64,000 nucleotides of DNA from an uncultured Cohaesibacter sp. (lineage in GTDB: Bacteria > Pseudomonadota > Alphaproteobacteria > Rhizobiales > Cohaesibacteraceae): contig NZ_OY821667.1 in NCBI RefSeq assembly GCF_963682185.1, positions 1,594,109-1,658,108 of the forward strand. The letters are read 5' to 3'. Each line of letters starts with the position of its first letter. The first letter of the stretch is position 1. A program made the translations under genes and the position numbers. Of this stretch, positions 27,137 to 36,354 are shown in pieces. The notes under the pieces were generated by a model. It was not told the DNA's origin. It saw nothing but the letters and a program-made list of their open reading frames with translations, and made no database searches.

Positions 27137-28048
27137 CTAGAGGATCACACCCGCCGTTTTCAAACGTCCGATTTCAGTAGACACCACCTCGGCGAAAGCC
27201 AGGCCGATACCGCTCAAGGGACGATCCTTGGGCACGAATTGTGCGATATCCCATCGGATGGATGGCAGCAACGGACAATCAACGACCTTGTCCGGATCAA
27301 GCAGCAGGCAGGCAACAGGGTCAACAATGGCCAAGCCCACCCCCATCTCCACCAAACGCACGACCCCGTGCAAGGTGCGTGTTTCGGCAACAATCGCCCG
27401 CTCCACTTCGATGGACTGCATCATATAGTCAATTCGCGTGCGCAGCGGGCTGCCGGGTGCCAGATCCACGAAAGTTTCCCTTTTCAAATTCTGCAAGGAC
27501 ACTTCCGGCAGATGCTGCAGCTTGTGTCCCTTTGGCATCAGACAGCGCGCTTCACAGATCGCCAGCGATGTCACATCAGCCCCATAGGGGTCGGCATCCA
27601 GAGTGATTCCCAAAGCTAAATCACAGCTGCGCTCGGCCACCATGCGCATGATCTCGCTCATGCCCGTATCACGCAGCCTGACGCTCACATGTGGATGAGT
27701 CTTCTGAAACTCGGCAATGGCATCGATAAGGAATGTGTCACAGAAAATGGGCTGCGCGGCGATGACCAGATGCCCGCGCTGATTGTTGGCGATGGCACTG
27801 GCCTCTTCAGAAAGAGCACTGATACTTTCCAGCCCCCTCACCACCGTCTGATGAAACTGGAAAGCTTCCGGCGTAGGGATCAGCTTGTTCCGCTTGCGCA
27901 AAAACAGGGCAAATCCCACCCGTGTTTCGAGCGCCATCAACAACCGGCTGATCATCGGCTGGCTCAACCCCAGCTCGTCTGCAGCACTGCGCATGCCGCC
28001 CAAACGGATATAGGCATCAAACGCCTGCAATTCGCGGATTTTCATCAT
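27137..28048 (-). CDS. LysR-type regulator of the tct operon
   Basis: The 303-residue protein has the N-terminal winged helix-turn-helix (LQAFDAYIRLGGMRSAADELGLSQPMISRLLMALE, in parts) and a C-terminal substrate-binding-like effector domain with ERSCDLALGI. It is divergent from tctC, the usual arrangement for a LysR regulator controlling a neighbouring transport operon, with a 143-base shared promoter region. Start is one of two adjacent ATGs (28048/28045); the upstream open frame lacks a ribosome site. Its inducer would be the transported carboxylate or amino acid derivative. Confidence 0.9.
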   Translation of the reverse strand: MMKIRELQAFDAYIRLGGMRSAADELGLSQPMISRLLMALETRVGFALFLRKRNKLIPTPEAFQFHQTVVRGLESISALSEEASAIANNQRGHLVIAAQPIFCDTFLIDAIAEFQKTHPHVSVRLRDTGMSEIMRMVAERSCDLALGITLDADPYGADVTSLAICEARCLMPKGHKLQHLPEVSLQNLKRETFVDLAPGSPLRTRIDYMMQSIEVERAIVAETRTLHGVVRLVEMGVGLAIVDPVACLLLDPDKVVDCPLLPSIRWDIAQFVPKDRPLSGIGLAFAEVVSTEIGRLKTAGVIL

Positions 28049-28191
28049 TTTGATCTGCCTCAGTATTACAAATATGCATACTGTCTTATTTTCTTGCAAA
28101 AAAGGGAATACTGTGAAAGAAGGTTTTTGTGGATTATCCAACACCTTCCAAAGGTCTTTTTCGGACCGCAGTCTAAGAGGTTCATTAAAAC

Positions 28192-29166
28192 ATGAGAAAA
28201 ATTGTTTCCGCCCTCGCGATGGCGACCGCTCTTTTCACTGGCGCAGCTATGGCTGAAGACAGCTACCCGACCCAAGCTGTTACCCTCACCATTCCTTATG
28301 GCCCGGGTGGCGCATCCGACCTTGCCGGTCGTGCTCTTGCTGAAACCGCCAAAACCTATCTTGGCCAGCCGATCACCGTGGTCAACAAACCCGGCGCAGG
28401 CGGCATGAACGGTGCCCGTTCTGTTTCCGAAGCAGAGCCAGATGGCTACACCCTGCTGCTGGCTCGCGTAGGCATGGCGCTGACCCCAGCCGTCAACCCG
28501 CAGGCTTCTGTCGATTGGGATGCCTACACATTCCTTGGCGCGCTTGAAGCAACCCCGATGATTCTCGCTGTGAAGGGCGATTCCCCTTACAACAGCGTGG
28601 AAGAGCTTCTCAAAGCCGTCAAAGACAGCAAGGGTGCGATGACCTATGCCGCTTCCGGCGCAACGGCGATCGACGGATTCACCTCTCAGGCCCTGTTGTC
28701 TGATGCTGGCATGGACCCGCTGACCGCGGCCACTCTGGTGCCTTACAAAGGTGGCGGCGCACTGGCAACCGCTCTGCTCGGTGGCCATGTTGACTTCCTT
28801 GCCGTTTCTGCTGGGTCCCTCATCCCGCATATCGAAAGCGGCGACATGAAAGCCCTGATGGTCTTTGCTCCGGAACGCATGGCAAAACTGCCAGACACCC
28901 CAACTGCAGCGGAACTGGGCTATGAGCAGGCTGGTCAGGTCACCGGCTGGAGTGCTCTTTATGCGCCGAAGGGTCTGCCAGAAAACGTCATCGCCAAATG
29001 GGATGAAGTTCTTGGCAAAGTGGCTACCGATGAAACCTGGTTGAAGCTGGCTGGCCGTCGTGGCTCCATCTCCACCGTGGGCAAAATCGACATGACCAAA
29101 TATGCCAAAGAACAGTATGACCTGTTCCATGGCCTTGCCAAGAAATTCGGCTACCTGCCGGAATAA
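28192..29166 (+). CDS. tctC: TctC-family periplasmic binding protein
   Basis: This 324-residue protein is the periplasmic receptor of a tripartite tricarboxylate transporter (TTT). It has a signal peptide (MRKIVSALAMATALFTGAAMA, cut before EDSYP), then the TctC/BugT pattern ITIP-like LTIPYGPGGASDLAGRALA and VVNKPGAGGMNGARSV. Ligands of this family are carboxylates, amino acids or their derivatives. It is first in an operon with tctB, tctA and a deacylase, and a hairpin after its stop probably raises its abundance over the membrane subunits. Confidence 0.93.
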   Translation: MRKIVSALAMATALFTGAAMAEDSYPTQAVTLTIPYGPGGASDLAGRALAETAKTYLGQPITVVNKPGAGGMNGARSVSEAEPDGYTLLLARVGMALTPAVNPQASVDWDAYTFLGALEATPMILAVKGDSPYNSVEELLKAVKDSKGAMTYAASGATAIDGFTSQALLSDAGMDPLTAATLVPYKGGGALATALLGGHVDFLAVSAGSLIPHIESGDMKALMVFAPERMAKLPDTPTAAELGYEQAGQVTGWSALYAPKGLPENVIAKWDEVLGKVATDETWLKLAGRRGSISTVGKIDMTKYAKEQYDLFHGLAKKFGYLPE

Positions 29167-29223
29167 GAAACGCTCTATCTGCTGAACAAGAAGAGTAAAA
29201 AACTCTATATCATCTGACAGCAA

Positions 29224-29250
29224 GCGTGGCCCTTTCCATTCGGGCCACGC
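29224..29250 (+). other. mRNA hairpin between tctC and tctB
   Basis: GCGTGGCCC pairs perfectly with GGGCCACGC across a 9-base loop in the 106-base gap after tctC. No T-run follows, so it is more likely an mRNA-stabilising element than a full terminator, as at the binding-protein gene of the LacI operon. Confidence 0.6.
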
Positions 29251-29272
29251 CCTTTGTTGGGGACTTCCCGCC

Positions 29273-29782
29273 ATGCACACTTCTTTTCTTCGTAGCCCAT
29301 GGTTCTGCGGGCTGCTGATTGCGGCTTTCTTCGCCTTTGTCATTTTCGCGCTCATCCCGGTTTACGTACCGCGCCCAGCCTTCATTCCGGGCTTTGCGCC
29401 ACCGCCGGACATGTGGCCCCGCACGGTATCCATCATCGGCTTTGCCCTTGGTCTGCTACTCTTCATTCTGGCTCTTCTCGGGCGCACCGTAGAGAGCGAA
29501 GCGCTTGAAACGGACCATGCTCCCAAAAGCGTGCTGATCACCCGCTTCATTGGCGCAATGGTCGTCTTTATCGCCTATATTCTGCTGCTGCCCTATGTCG
29601 GATTCCTGATTGCCTCCATGGCCCTGACCGGTGCCATGATCCTGCTGACCGGCGAAAAGAACTATCGCTATTGGGCCATAGGCCTGACGCTGCTAGGGCC
29701 GATTGTGCTTCAGCTGGTGTTCCACTCGGCGCTCGGCACACAATTCCCTGTTGGCATTCTGACCAAACAATTTGGCTTCTGA
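29273..29782 (+). CDS. tctB: TctB-family small membrane subunit
   Basis: This 169-residue protein has four hydrophobic segments (about 8-30, 45-65, 85-110 and 125-160) and is the small, poorly conserved membrane subunit of the TTT transporter. Identity rests on size, membrane layout and place between tctC and tctA, with RPAFIPGFAPPPDMWPR as the typical early loop. It ends 12 bases before tctA. Confidence 0.88.
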   Translation: MHTSFLRSPWFCGLLIAAFFAFVIFALIPVYVPRPAFIPGFAPPPDMWPRTVSIIGFALGLLLFILALLGRTVESEALETDHAPKSVLITRFIGAMVVFIAYILLLPYVGFLIASMALTGAMILLTGEKNYRYWAIGLTLLGPIVLQLVFHSALGTQFPVGILTKQFGF

Positions 29783-29794
29783 TCGGAGACACTC

Positions 29795-31276
29795 ATGGCA
29801 CACGACATTCTCTATGCCTTGCAGGCTGTAGCGACCTGGCAGAATCTCCTGATCATGGCCGCAGGCATCTGGGGCGGCGTGATCATTGGCGCTATTCCCG
29901 GCATGACCGGCACAATGGCGGTTACTCTCGCCCTGCCCTTTACCTTCTATATGGAACCGGTTCCCTCCATCCTGCTGCTGGTCGCCCTCTACAAGGGTTC
30001 GACTTATGGCGGCTCGGTATCCGCGATCCTCATCAAGACCCCAGGCACCGCTTCAGCCGCCTGTACCGCCCTTGATGGCTATCCGCTGGCCCGTCAGGGC
30101 AAGGCAGGCAAAGCGCTCAATATGGCGCTCTATTCCTCGGTTATTGGTGATTTCATCTCCAACCTGTCACTGATCTTTCTGGCAGCCCCGCTGGCCATTC
30201 TGGCTCTGCGCGTCGGACCGCCTGAATATTTCATGCTGATGCTGTTTGCCCTGACTACCGTTGCGGGTGTTTCGGGCAATTCCCTACTGCTCGGCCTCAT
30301 CTCGGCAACCTTCGGTCTGTTGCTCGCAACCGCAGGCGAAGACCTCTATGGCTCCTTCCGCTTTGCCTTCACCGACGACATGCAAGCTGGCTTGTCAGTC
30401 GCACCGGTCCTGATCGGCCTGTTTGCCCTGCCCGAGCTACTCAAACTCATCGTGTTCCGTGCAGCACACAAGAATGAAGCCGCAAAACTGGGCGACCAGA
30501 AAGTGAGCCGTAGCGAGTTTATGGCCTCACTCAAATCCATTTTGCGCGGCTCCGTCATCGGTGCCGTTCTGGGCGCAATCCCCGGCATCGGGCCGTCCGC
30601 TGCGGCTTTCTTCTCCTATGGCGAAGCGCAACGCACCTCCAAGAATGGCGACAATTTCGGCCAAGGCGAACTGGAAGGCATCGCCGCCTCCGAATCCGCC
30701 AACAATGGGGCTTGCGGCGCAACCATGATCCCGCTGCTTGCATTGGGCGTGCCCGGCGATGTCATCACCGGCGTCATGCTCGGCGCCTTCATGATCCAGG
30801 GTCTCACCCCCGGGCCGCTGCTGTTCCAGACCAACATCCACGAAGTCTATATGCTGTTCATCGGCATGCTCTTCTCGTCGGTTCTGTTGTTCTTTGCCGG
30901 TAAGGTCATCATGCGCGGCTTTTCCCATGTTGCCCGTATCCCACAGTCCCTGTTGGCACCGATGGTCCTGCTGCTCTGCCTGTTCGGCATCTACTCCATT
31001 GCCTCCAGCATGTTCGATGTCGCCATTCTGCTCATCATGGGTGTGACCGGCTTCATTATGTTCCTGCTGAACATTCCCGCAGCACCGTTCCTCATCGCCT
31101 TCATCATCGGGCCGATGATCGAGGAAAACCTGCGCCGCGCGCTGGCAATTTCCCGCGGAGATCCATCTGTTCTGGTCTCCTCTCCGATCACGATGATTTT
31201 CGCAGCACTGATTGTCCTCGTTGTCGGGCTCACTGTCCGACGTGAATTCCGTAAATCCAGAAATAGAAAGGCTTGA
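29795..31276 (+). CDS. tctA: TctA-family large membrane subunit
   Basis: TctA is the translocating subunit of the TTT transporter, using the ion gradient. The 493-residue product has about 11-12 membrane segments and the two family motifs: GAIPGMTGTMAVTLALP near residue 36 and the repeat GAIPGIGPSAAAFFSY near 263, together with YGGSVSAILIKTPGT. GGAGA lies 8 bases before the ATG. It overlaps the next frame's upstream region and the deacylase starts 5 bases after its stop. Confidence 0.95.
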   Translation: MAHDILYALQAVATWQNLLIMAAGIWGGVIIGAIPGMTGTMAVTLALPFTFYMEPVPSILLLVALYKGSTYGGSVSAILIKTPGTASAACTALDGYPLARQGKAGKALNMALYSSVIGDFISNLSLIFLAAPLAILALRVGPPEYFMLMLFALTTVAGVSGNSLLLGLISATFGLLLATAGEDLYGSFRFAFTDDMQAGLSVAPVLIGLFALPELLKLIVFRAAHKNEAAKLGDQKVSRSEFMASLKSILRGSVIGAVLGAIPGIGPSAAAFFSYGEAQRTSKNGDNFGQGELEGIAASESANNGACGATMIPLLALGVPGDVITGVMLGAFMIQGLTPGPLLFQTNIHEVYMLFIGMLFSSVLLFFAGKVIMRGFSHVARIPQSLLAPMVLLLCLFGIYSIASSMFDVAILLIMGVTGFIMFLLNIPAAPFLIAFIIGPMIEENLRRALAISRGDPSVLVSSPITMIFAALIVLVVGLTVRREFRKSRNRKA

Positions 31277-31281
31277 GACCA

Positions 31282-32487
31282 ATGAGCCTCACCATCGAAG
31301 CCCCCTCGCTCCAGCATCCTGCCCTTGAACAGGTCAAGGCGCATCTGGGGGCTTTGATTGGATATGATTCCGTATCCAGTCGTTCAAACAGAGCGCTTAT
31401 CGACTACGCAGCCGAAACTCTCGAAAAACTGGGCGCAGACGTAACAATTCTGCCCAATCAAGAAGGCACCAAAGCCAATCTGGTAGCGCGTTTCGGCCCT
31501 GCCAATACACCCGGCGTGGTTCTGTCCGGCCACACCGACGTGGTTCCAGCCGCGGAAGACAGCTGGGTGACCCCACCCTTTGCTGCAGATGAAAGAGATG
31601 GACGGATCTATGGACGGGGTGCATGCGACATGAAGGGCTTTGACGCCTGCGTGTTGACCGCTGCGGCGACCTTTGCCAAAGCCGACCTCAAACGCCCGGT
31701 CTATATCTGCTTCTCCTATGACGAAGAAGTCGGATGCCTCGGCGCTCCTGCCATCGCACGCTGGTTGGCGGATCTGGATGTGCCACCGGAACTGGCCATT
31801 ATTGGCGAACCTTCCGAGATGAAGCTGGTCACGGGCCAAAAAGGCAAGATCGCCATGCGCGCCCATGTGAAGGGCACCTCAGGGCACTCCTCTTTTGCCC
31901 CAGAACATGTGAATGCGGTTGAATATGCCTCGCGCATGATCAGCACTATTGCCCAGCGCGCAGACCGCTATCAGGTTGAAGGTCCGTTTGACAAGGATTT
32001 CACCGTGCCTCATGCCACCATGCTAACCACCATGATCAAAGGCGGCGTGGCCACAAACGTAACGCCAGGCAATTGCAGTTTCACTTTCGAGCTGCGCTCG
32101 ATCAGCGGGATGGATGCAGAAGGCGATATGCAGGCTCTGCTGGATGGCATTGAAACAGATATTGCAGTCAAAATGACCGCCAAAGCAGCCAATAGTGGTG
32201 TCACATGGGAGAGGATCTTTGCCTATCCTGCCATGGGCGACGCACGTGGTACTGATGCCTTTGAACGCTATGCTCATCTCTTGCCCGAATGGGGCGGCAA
32301 GGTATCTTACGGCTCCGAAGGCGGTGTGTTTGAAACCATCGGCAAAATCCCTTCGGTCATCGTTGGTCCAGGCTCCATCAAGCAGGCGCACAAGCCGAAT
32401 GAGTTCGTCGATATCGAACAGCTTGATCTCTGCCTCGGTTTCCTGGACGAGCTGGCACGCGAACTTGAAAAGCCTCATAAAGGCTAG
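31282..32487 (+). CDS. argE: ArgE/DapE-family deacylase (annotated as acetylornithine deacetylase)
   Basis: This 401-residue metallopeptidase (M20 family) removes an acyl group from an N-acylated amino acid. Zn-site motifs are visible: SGHTDVVPA (metal His and catalytic Asp), YGRGACDMKG (bridging Asp), YDEEVGCLG (general-base and metal Glu) and a C-terminal KQAHKPNEFV. The sequence is most like ArgE. It lies 5 bases after tctA, so imported substrate may be an N-acyl amino acid rather than ornithine being made; both readings are possible. The start ATG 31282 is preferred over a TTG three codons upstream. Confidence 0.88.
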   Translation: MSLTIEAPSLQHPALEQVKAHLGALIGYDSVSSRSNRALIDYAAETLEKLGADVTILPNQEGTKANLVARFGPANTPGVVLSGHTDVVPAAEDSWVTPPFAADERDGRIYGRGACDMKGFDACVLTAAATFAKADLKRPVYICFSYDEEVGCLGAPAIARWLADLDVPPELAIIGEPSEMKLVTGQKGKIAMRAHVKGTSGHSSFAPEHVNAVEYASRMISTIAQRADRYQVEGPFDKDFTVPHATMLTTMIKGGVATNVTPGNCSFTFELRSISGMDAEGDMQALLDGIETDIAVKMTAKAANSGVTWERIFAYPAMGDARGTDAFERYAHLLPEWGGKVSYGSEGGVFETIGKIPSVIVGPGSIKQAHKPNEFVDIEQLDLCLGFLDELARELEKPHKG

Positions 32488-32511
32488 GCATAAGAATACA
32501 CAACACATGAC

Positions 32512-32534
32512 AAGGCCGGGAAACCGGCCTTTTT
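32512..32534 (+). terminator. Terminator of the tct operon
   Basis: AAGGCCGG pairs with CCGGCCTT around a GAAA tetraloop, followed by a T-run, 24 bases after the deacylase stop. Confidence 0.9.
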
Positions 32535-32608
32535 GCTGTCTACACACCGTCACGTGTGTTAAAAGTGCCGGCAGCACGAAAGGAAATCCCTCGCGCTGCC
32601 CGCGCCCG

Positions 32609-33148
32609 TTATGGCGTTTGTCTCTTGCCGAACAAGGCGGTATGAAGCAGTTCCCGCTGTTGGGCTTTGAGAAGCCGTACACCATCTTGTTCTATCAAGT
32701 CCCGTTGCTTGTCATCCATAGACAGGGACTGTTCAAACAGTGCAAGGATCAACTCACAGCAATCATCAGCCGCAATGCGGTTGATATTCACCGCGCCACA
32801 GCCGGTGCAAAGGTGAACGATCATAATGTCGCCAACCCGTTCCCGGCCATATTTGTCAAAGCCATTATGCTTGCAGGTCAAACCCACCGGCTCCATGCGT
32901 GCCCGACACGAGGAGGCACGGTTGCCCGGCTTGGTATCGACATGCAAAGAATGCAAACAATGGGGACAGTGGTTGCGGTGAACCGTGCCCATATCAGAGG
33001 TCAGAAAAACCATCTGCTTGCAGTGCGCACAGCGAAATTCCCTGTCAGAGCTCTGCCAGCGTTTTGTTTTGTGTTGTCTTTTCTTGCGATAGGGGGTGTC
33101 ATCAGTGCGGAGGTTGCTCCGCCCGTTGGTATTCTTGTCGTAAAACAT
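32609..33148 (-). CDS. RNHCP-domain protein
   Basis: The 179-residue soluble protein carries the RNHCP domain: CAHCKQMVF, then HRNHCPHCLHSLHVD near residue 58, with a CTGCG pair further on, suggesting two zinc ribbons. The function of the family is unknown; RNA binding is often suggested for its zinc ribbons but is not established. The N-terminus is rich in Lys/Arg. It is a lone gene, convergent with the tct operon and divergent from a long non-coding stretch. Confidence 0.85.
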   Translation of the reverse strand: MFYDKNTNGRSNLRTDDTPYRKKRQHKTKRWQSSDREFRCAHCKQMVFLTSDMGTVHRNHCPHCLHSLHVDTKPGNRASSCRARMEPVGLTCKHNGFDKYGRERVGDIMIVHLCTGCGAVNINRIAADDCCELILALFEQSLSMDDKQRDLIEQDGVRLLKAQQRELLHTALFGKRQTP

Positions 33149-33670
33149 GGGGTCATGCCAAACATCTTGGAATAGATGATTGGGCAGAACAAAATCTCTA
33201 CCAAATATTCTGGAAAATGGAGATTTCGCTGCCAGCCAGATCGACCGACGTGACAGCAGCAGGCTTTACGAGCGGCTGATCAACGCACAGGACGACCGTT
33301 CCGCAACAGCTTGTTGGAAGCCGGTGCGGCGCTGGTTACAATCTCTAAGACGGAATAGCGCGACAAAAAACACCTCTAATTGGTTGGTTATGCGCCTGCA
33401 TAACGCCTGATTGGCAACAAGACAAGCACCCCAAACCACAACTCATGATTGATTTAATTCTCTGTTGCATAAAAGACGCATTCTGGATGCTTCTATAAAC
33501 AATCTTTCCCACCGATAAGCGAGGCAAGCCCCTTCTCCACGAAGATACGAGACTCACCCTGCCCCCTATTGAAACCGGCCCTACAATATATACCTAAGGA
33601 AGATACCTCATTTCGCGTTGCCCTTTCCTCCTGCAACGATTTCTTAAAACCCACAGACAGTGATGATGCT
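33149..33670. other. Long intergenic region with a possible gene remnant
   Basis: About 520 bases separate the RNHCP gene and the oxidoreductase. A plus-strand frame (33180-33410, 76 codons, with NGDFAASQIDRRDSSRLYER) lacks a ribosome site and I recognise no family; it could be the decayed end of a gene. A hairpin GTTATGC-GCCT-GCATAAC lies at 33385-33402. The rest, including the promoter of the oxidoreductase, shows nothing I can name. Confidence 0.35.
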
Positions 33671-34786
33671 ATGACAGATATTGATACAAGCAGCCTGTTT
33701 CGCCCCTTTACCCTTGGCTCTCTGACCCTCAAGAACCGCATCGTCATGGCCCCCATGACTCGCAACTTTGCGCCCGATGGCGTCCCTAACGAGAAGAATG
33801 CGGAATATTATCGCCACCGAGCTGAAGGAGAAGTGGGCCTCATCCTTTCCGAAGGCACCGTGATCGACCGCCCTGCCTCCCGCAACTTACCCAACATTCC
33901 CTTTTTCCACGGCAAGGAAGCGCTCTCTGGCTGGCAGAAGGTGATTGATGCTGTTCATGATGCCGGTGGGGCAATGGGCCCTCAGATCTGGCACACCGGC
34001 TCAACCCGAAGCGGAGATTGGGAACCCGGTGTACCGGTGGAAAGCCCTTCAGGGCTGGTTGGCCCGGATGATCCGCGTGGCAACACCATGAGCGATGCTG
34101 ATATCGCCGACACCATTGCCGCTTATGCAGCCTCTGTAAAAAGCGCCAAGGATCTTGGCTTCGACGTGGCAGAGCTGCACGGCGCCCACGGTTATCTCAT
34201 TGACCAGTTCTTCTGGGAAGGCACCAACAAGCGCACCGACGCGTGGGGTGGCGATAGCCTCATGGATCGCTCCCGCTTTGCTCTGGAAGTCGTCAAAGCC
34301 TGCCGCGCGGCTGTTGGCCCGGATTTTCCGCTGATACTGCGTATCAGCCAGTGGAAGCAGCAGGATTATGCGGCCAAGCTGGCCAAAAGCCCAGCAGAGA
34401 TGGAAAGCTGGCTGACCGCTTTGGCTGACGCTGGCGTCCACATATTCCATTGCTCTCAGCGCCGCTTCTGGGAACCGGAATTCCCCGATGTGGATGGCGA
34501 AGACGGTCTCAACTTTGCTGGCTGGGCCAAAAAGCTTACGGGCAAAACAACAATCAGCGTCGGCTCTGTTGGCCTCAGCACTGACTTCCTGTCCTCCTTT
34601 GGTGGGGAAGACGCAACCATGACTGGCCTTGAAAAACTGGTTCAGCGCATGGAACGCGATGAATTCGACCTCATTGCCGTTGGCCGGGCACTCATCAGCG
34701 ATGCCGCTTGGGCAGCAAAGGTGCGCACCGATCATATCGATGCAATCACCTCCTTCGAGCGCGCCCATCTGGCAACGTTGGCCTGA
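33671..34786 (+). CDS. Old Yellow Enzyme-family NADH:flavin oxidoreductase
   Basis: The 371-residue protein is a cytoplasmic FMN enzyme of the OYE family, which reduces activated C=C bonds or opens nitrate-ester/aromatic substrates using NAD(P)H. Features are the opening LFRPFTLGSLTLKNRIVMAPMTR, the LHGAHGYLIDQFFW substrate-site motif with the conserved His pair region, and DLIAVGRALISDA near the end. The start at ATG 33671 (MTDIDTSSLF) suits the family; an open frame extends to 33569 without clear ribosome site. It stands alone and ends at a bidirectional terminator shared with mnmA. Confidence 0.92.
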   Translation: MTDIDTSSLFRPFTLGSLTLKNRIVMAPMTRNFAPDGVPNEKNAEYYRHRAEGEVGLILSEGTVIDRPASRNLPNIPFFHGKEALSGWQKVIDAVHDAGGAMGPQIWHTGSTRSGDWEPGVPVESPSGLVGPDDPRGNTMSDADIADTIAAYAASVKSAKDLGFDVAELHGAHGYLIDQFFWEGTNKRTDAWGGDSLMDRSRFALEVVKACRAAVGPDFPLILRISQWKQQDYAAKLAKSPAEMESWLTALADAGVHIFHCSQRRFWEPEFPDVDGEDGLNFAGWAKKLTGKTTISVGSVGLSTDFLSSFGGEDATMTGLEKLVQRMERDEFDLIAVGRALISDAAWAAKVRTDHIDAITSFERAHLATLA

Positions 34787-34813
34787 GACAGGCACGTTCC
34801 AAAGCAAGCAAAC

Positions 34814-34848
34814 AAAAAGGCCGGTCCCATCAGGACCGGCCTTTTTTT
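34814..34848. terminator. Bidirectional terminator between OYE gene and mnmA
   Basis: AAAAAGGCCGGTCC pairs with GGACCGGCCTTTTT across the loop CATCA. T-runs occur on both strands, so it can serve both converging genes. Confidence 0.9.
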
Positions 34849-34868
34849 GATTTCAGATGCCAAAAGCC

Positions 34869-36047
34869 CTACTCGGCAGCAGAAACGCCAATCGTTTCAG
34901 GAATGGCCAGCTCGGTTACGGTGCGATCAATCCAGCCACCACCCCAAAGCTGGGCTTCCTTGGCAAGGCCTTCATAGAAGACGCACGCCTGCCCCGGCGC
35001 AACCCCTTCTTCGCCATCGAGCAGTTCAACTTCGAACTCACCGTTGGGCAGAGCATAGAGCAAAGCTTCCTTGGGCGGGCGGGTTGAGCGCACCTTGGCA
35101 TAGATTTCAAGCCCGCTTTCAGGGAACTCGGCAAAGGTCTGTGGTCCGAGCCAGTTAACATCGCGCAGCTTCAGCCGACGGGTAACCAGCGCTTCGCGCG
35201 GTCCGACAAGCACATGCTTCTGCTCCGGATCAAGCTTGACCACATAGAGCGGTCCGCCACCATAGGAAACCCCAAGACCGCGACGCTGACCGACGGTGTA
35301 ATGAATGATCCCCTTGTGATCACCCAGCACCGTGCCATCGATATGCACGATCTTGCCCGGCTCGGCCGCACCCGGATGCAGGCGCTCAATAATGTCGGTA
35401 TATTTGCCCGTTGGCACAAAGCATATATCCTGACTATCCTTCTTGTCCGCAACCACAAGCCCCAGATCATGGGCGAGCTGGCGGGCCTCCGGCTTGGACA
35501 TGCCACCCAACGGAAAGCGCAGGAAGTCGATCTGCTCCTGAGTGGTGGCAAACAGGAAATAGGTCTGATCACGATCCTCATCGGAAGGACGGAACAGAAC
35601 CCGGCGGTTGCCCACCATCTTGGACGAAATATAATGGCCGGTTGCCATGCAATCAGCCCCGAACTCCTTGGCCGCTTCGAGCAAATCCTCGAATTTGACC
35701 GTCTGGTTGCAGGTGACGCACGGCACAGGCGTTTCGCCCGCCAGATAGCTCTCTGCAAAGCGATCAATCACCGCTTCCTTGAAACGGCTTTCATAATCGA
35801 GCACATAGTGGGGAATGCCCAGATGCTCGGCCACGCGGCGCGCGTCCTGAATATCAGTACCAGCGCAGCAGGCGCCAACACGGTGCATGGCCTTGCCATG
35901 ATCATATAGCTGCATGGTCACGCCGATGACATCATAGCCCTGATGTTTCAAGAGCGCTGCAGTGACGGACGAGTCAACGCCGCCAGACATGGCAACAACA
36001 ACACGGGTGTCTTCGGGGCGACCAGGCAAATCGAGACTGTTTAGCAT
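34869..36047 (-). CDS. mnmA: tRNA-specific 2-thiouridylase MnmA
   Basis: MnmA makes the 2-thio group of wobble uridine 34 in tRNA for Lys, Glu and Gln, taking sulfur through a relay. The 392-residue product has the ATP-pyrophosphatase P-loop [15 protein letters not shown] near residue 18, the catalytic cysteine motif [11 protein letters not shown] and the second cysteine in DICFVP, with the C-terminal beta-barrel. I use the ATG at 36047 rather than the frame start at 36080. It is a single gene, divergent from fliK. Confidence 0.95.
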   Translation of the reverse strand: MLNSLDLPGRPEDTRVVVAMSGGVDSSVTAALLKHQGYDVIGVTMQLYDHGKAMHRVGACCAGTDIQDARRVAEHLGIPHYVLDYESRFKEAVIDRFAESYLAGETPVPCVTCNQTVKFEDLLEAAKEFGADCMATGHYISSKMVGNRRVLFRPSDEDRDQTYFLFATTQEQIDFLRFPLGGMSKPEARQLAHDLGLVVADKKDSQDICFVPTGKYTDIIERLHPGAAEPGKIVHIDGTVLGDHKGIIHYTVGQRRGLGVSYGGGPLYVVKLDPEQKHVLVGPREALVTRRLKLRDVNWLGPQTFAEFPESGLEIYAKVRSTRPPKEALLYALPNGEFEVELLDGEEGVAPGQACVFYEGLAKEAQLWGGGWIDRTVTELAIPETIGVSAAE

Positions 36048-36304
36048 CAATCGATCTTTCTCTTTTCCATTCGGCAGCAAGCTCTGGTCCTGCTTGTTGA
36101 GCTGCCGACACTAGTTTTAGCCCTTATATAGCGTCTTTTGGTCTGTTGAAAAGTATAAACTGGAAAAGACTGCAGATGCCACCCGGCATTTTTTGCCATA
36201 ACCCGGCAAGTTTAGACCCGACCTGCCAGCACCCCCCATCCAAAAAAACCTTTAAGAATCGCACAAACAAGCCATTTCAGGCTCATTTCATCCCAGAAAC
36301 AATT

Positions 36305-36319
36305 TGGCACAATTCTTGA
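36305..36319 (+). promoter_or_regulatory. Sigma-54-like promoter upstream of fliK
   Basis: TGGCACAATTCTTGA has the -24 element TGGCAC and, five bases later, TTGA at the -12 position (consensus TTGC, one mismatch), 35 bases before the fliK ATG. The window encodes the sigma-54 activator FlbD, so control of fliK-flgD by FlbD and sigma-54 is plausible. Confidence 0.55.
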
Positions 36320-36354
36320 ATACACAATATCGTCAGTGTGTAGTGAGGTTGGTA

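Noticed and set aside
28066-29355. A 429-codon minus-strand frame opposite tctC
   Set aside because: It runs through the tctC promoter and coding region; tctC has a clear signal peptide and family motifs.
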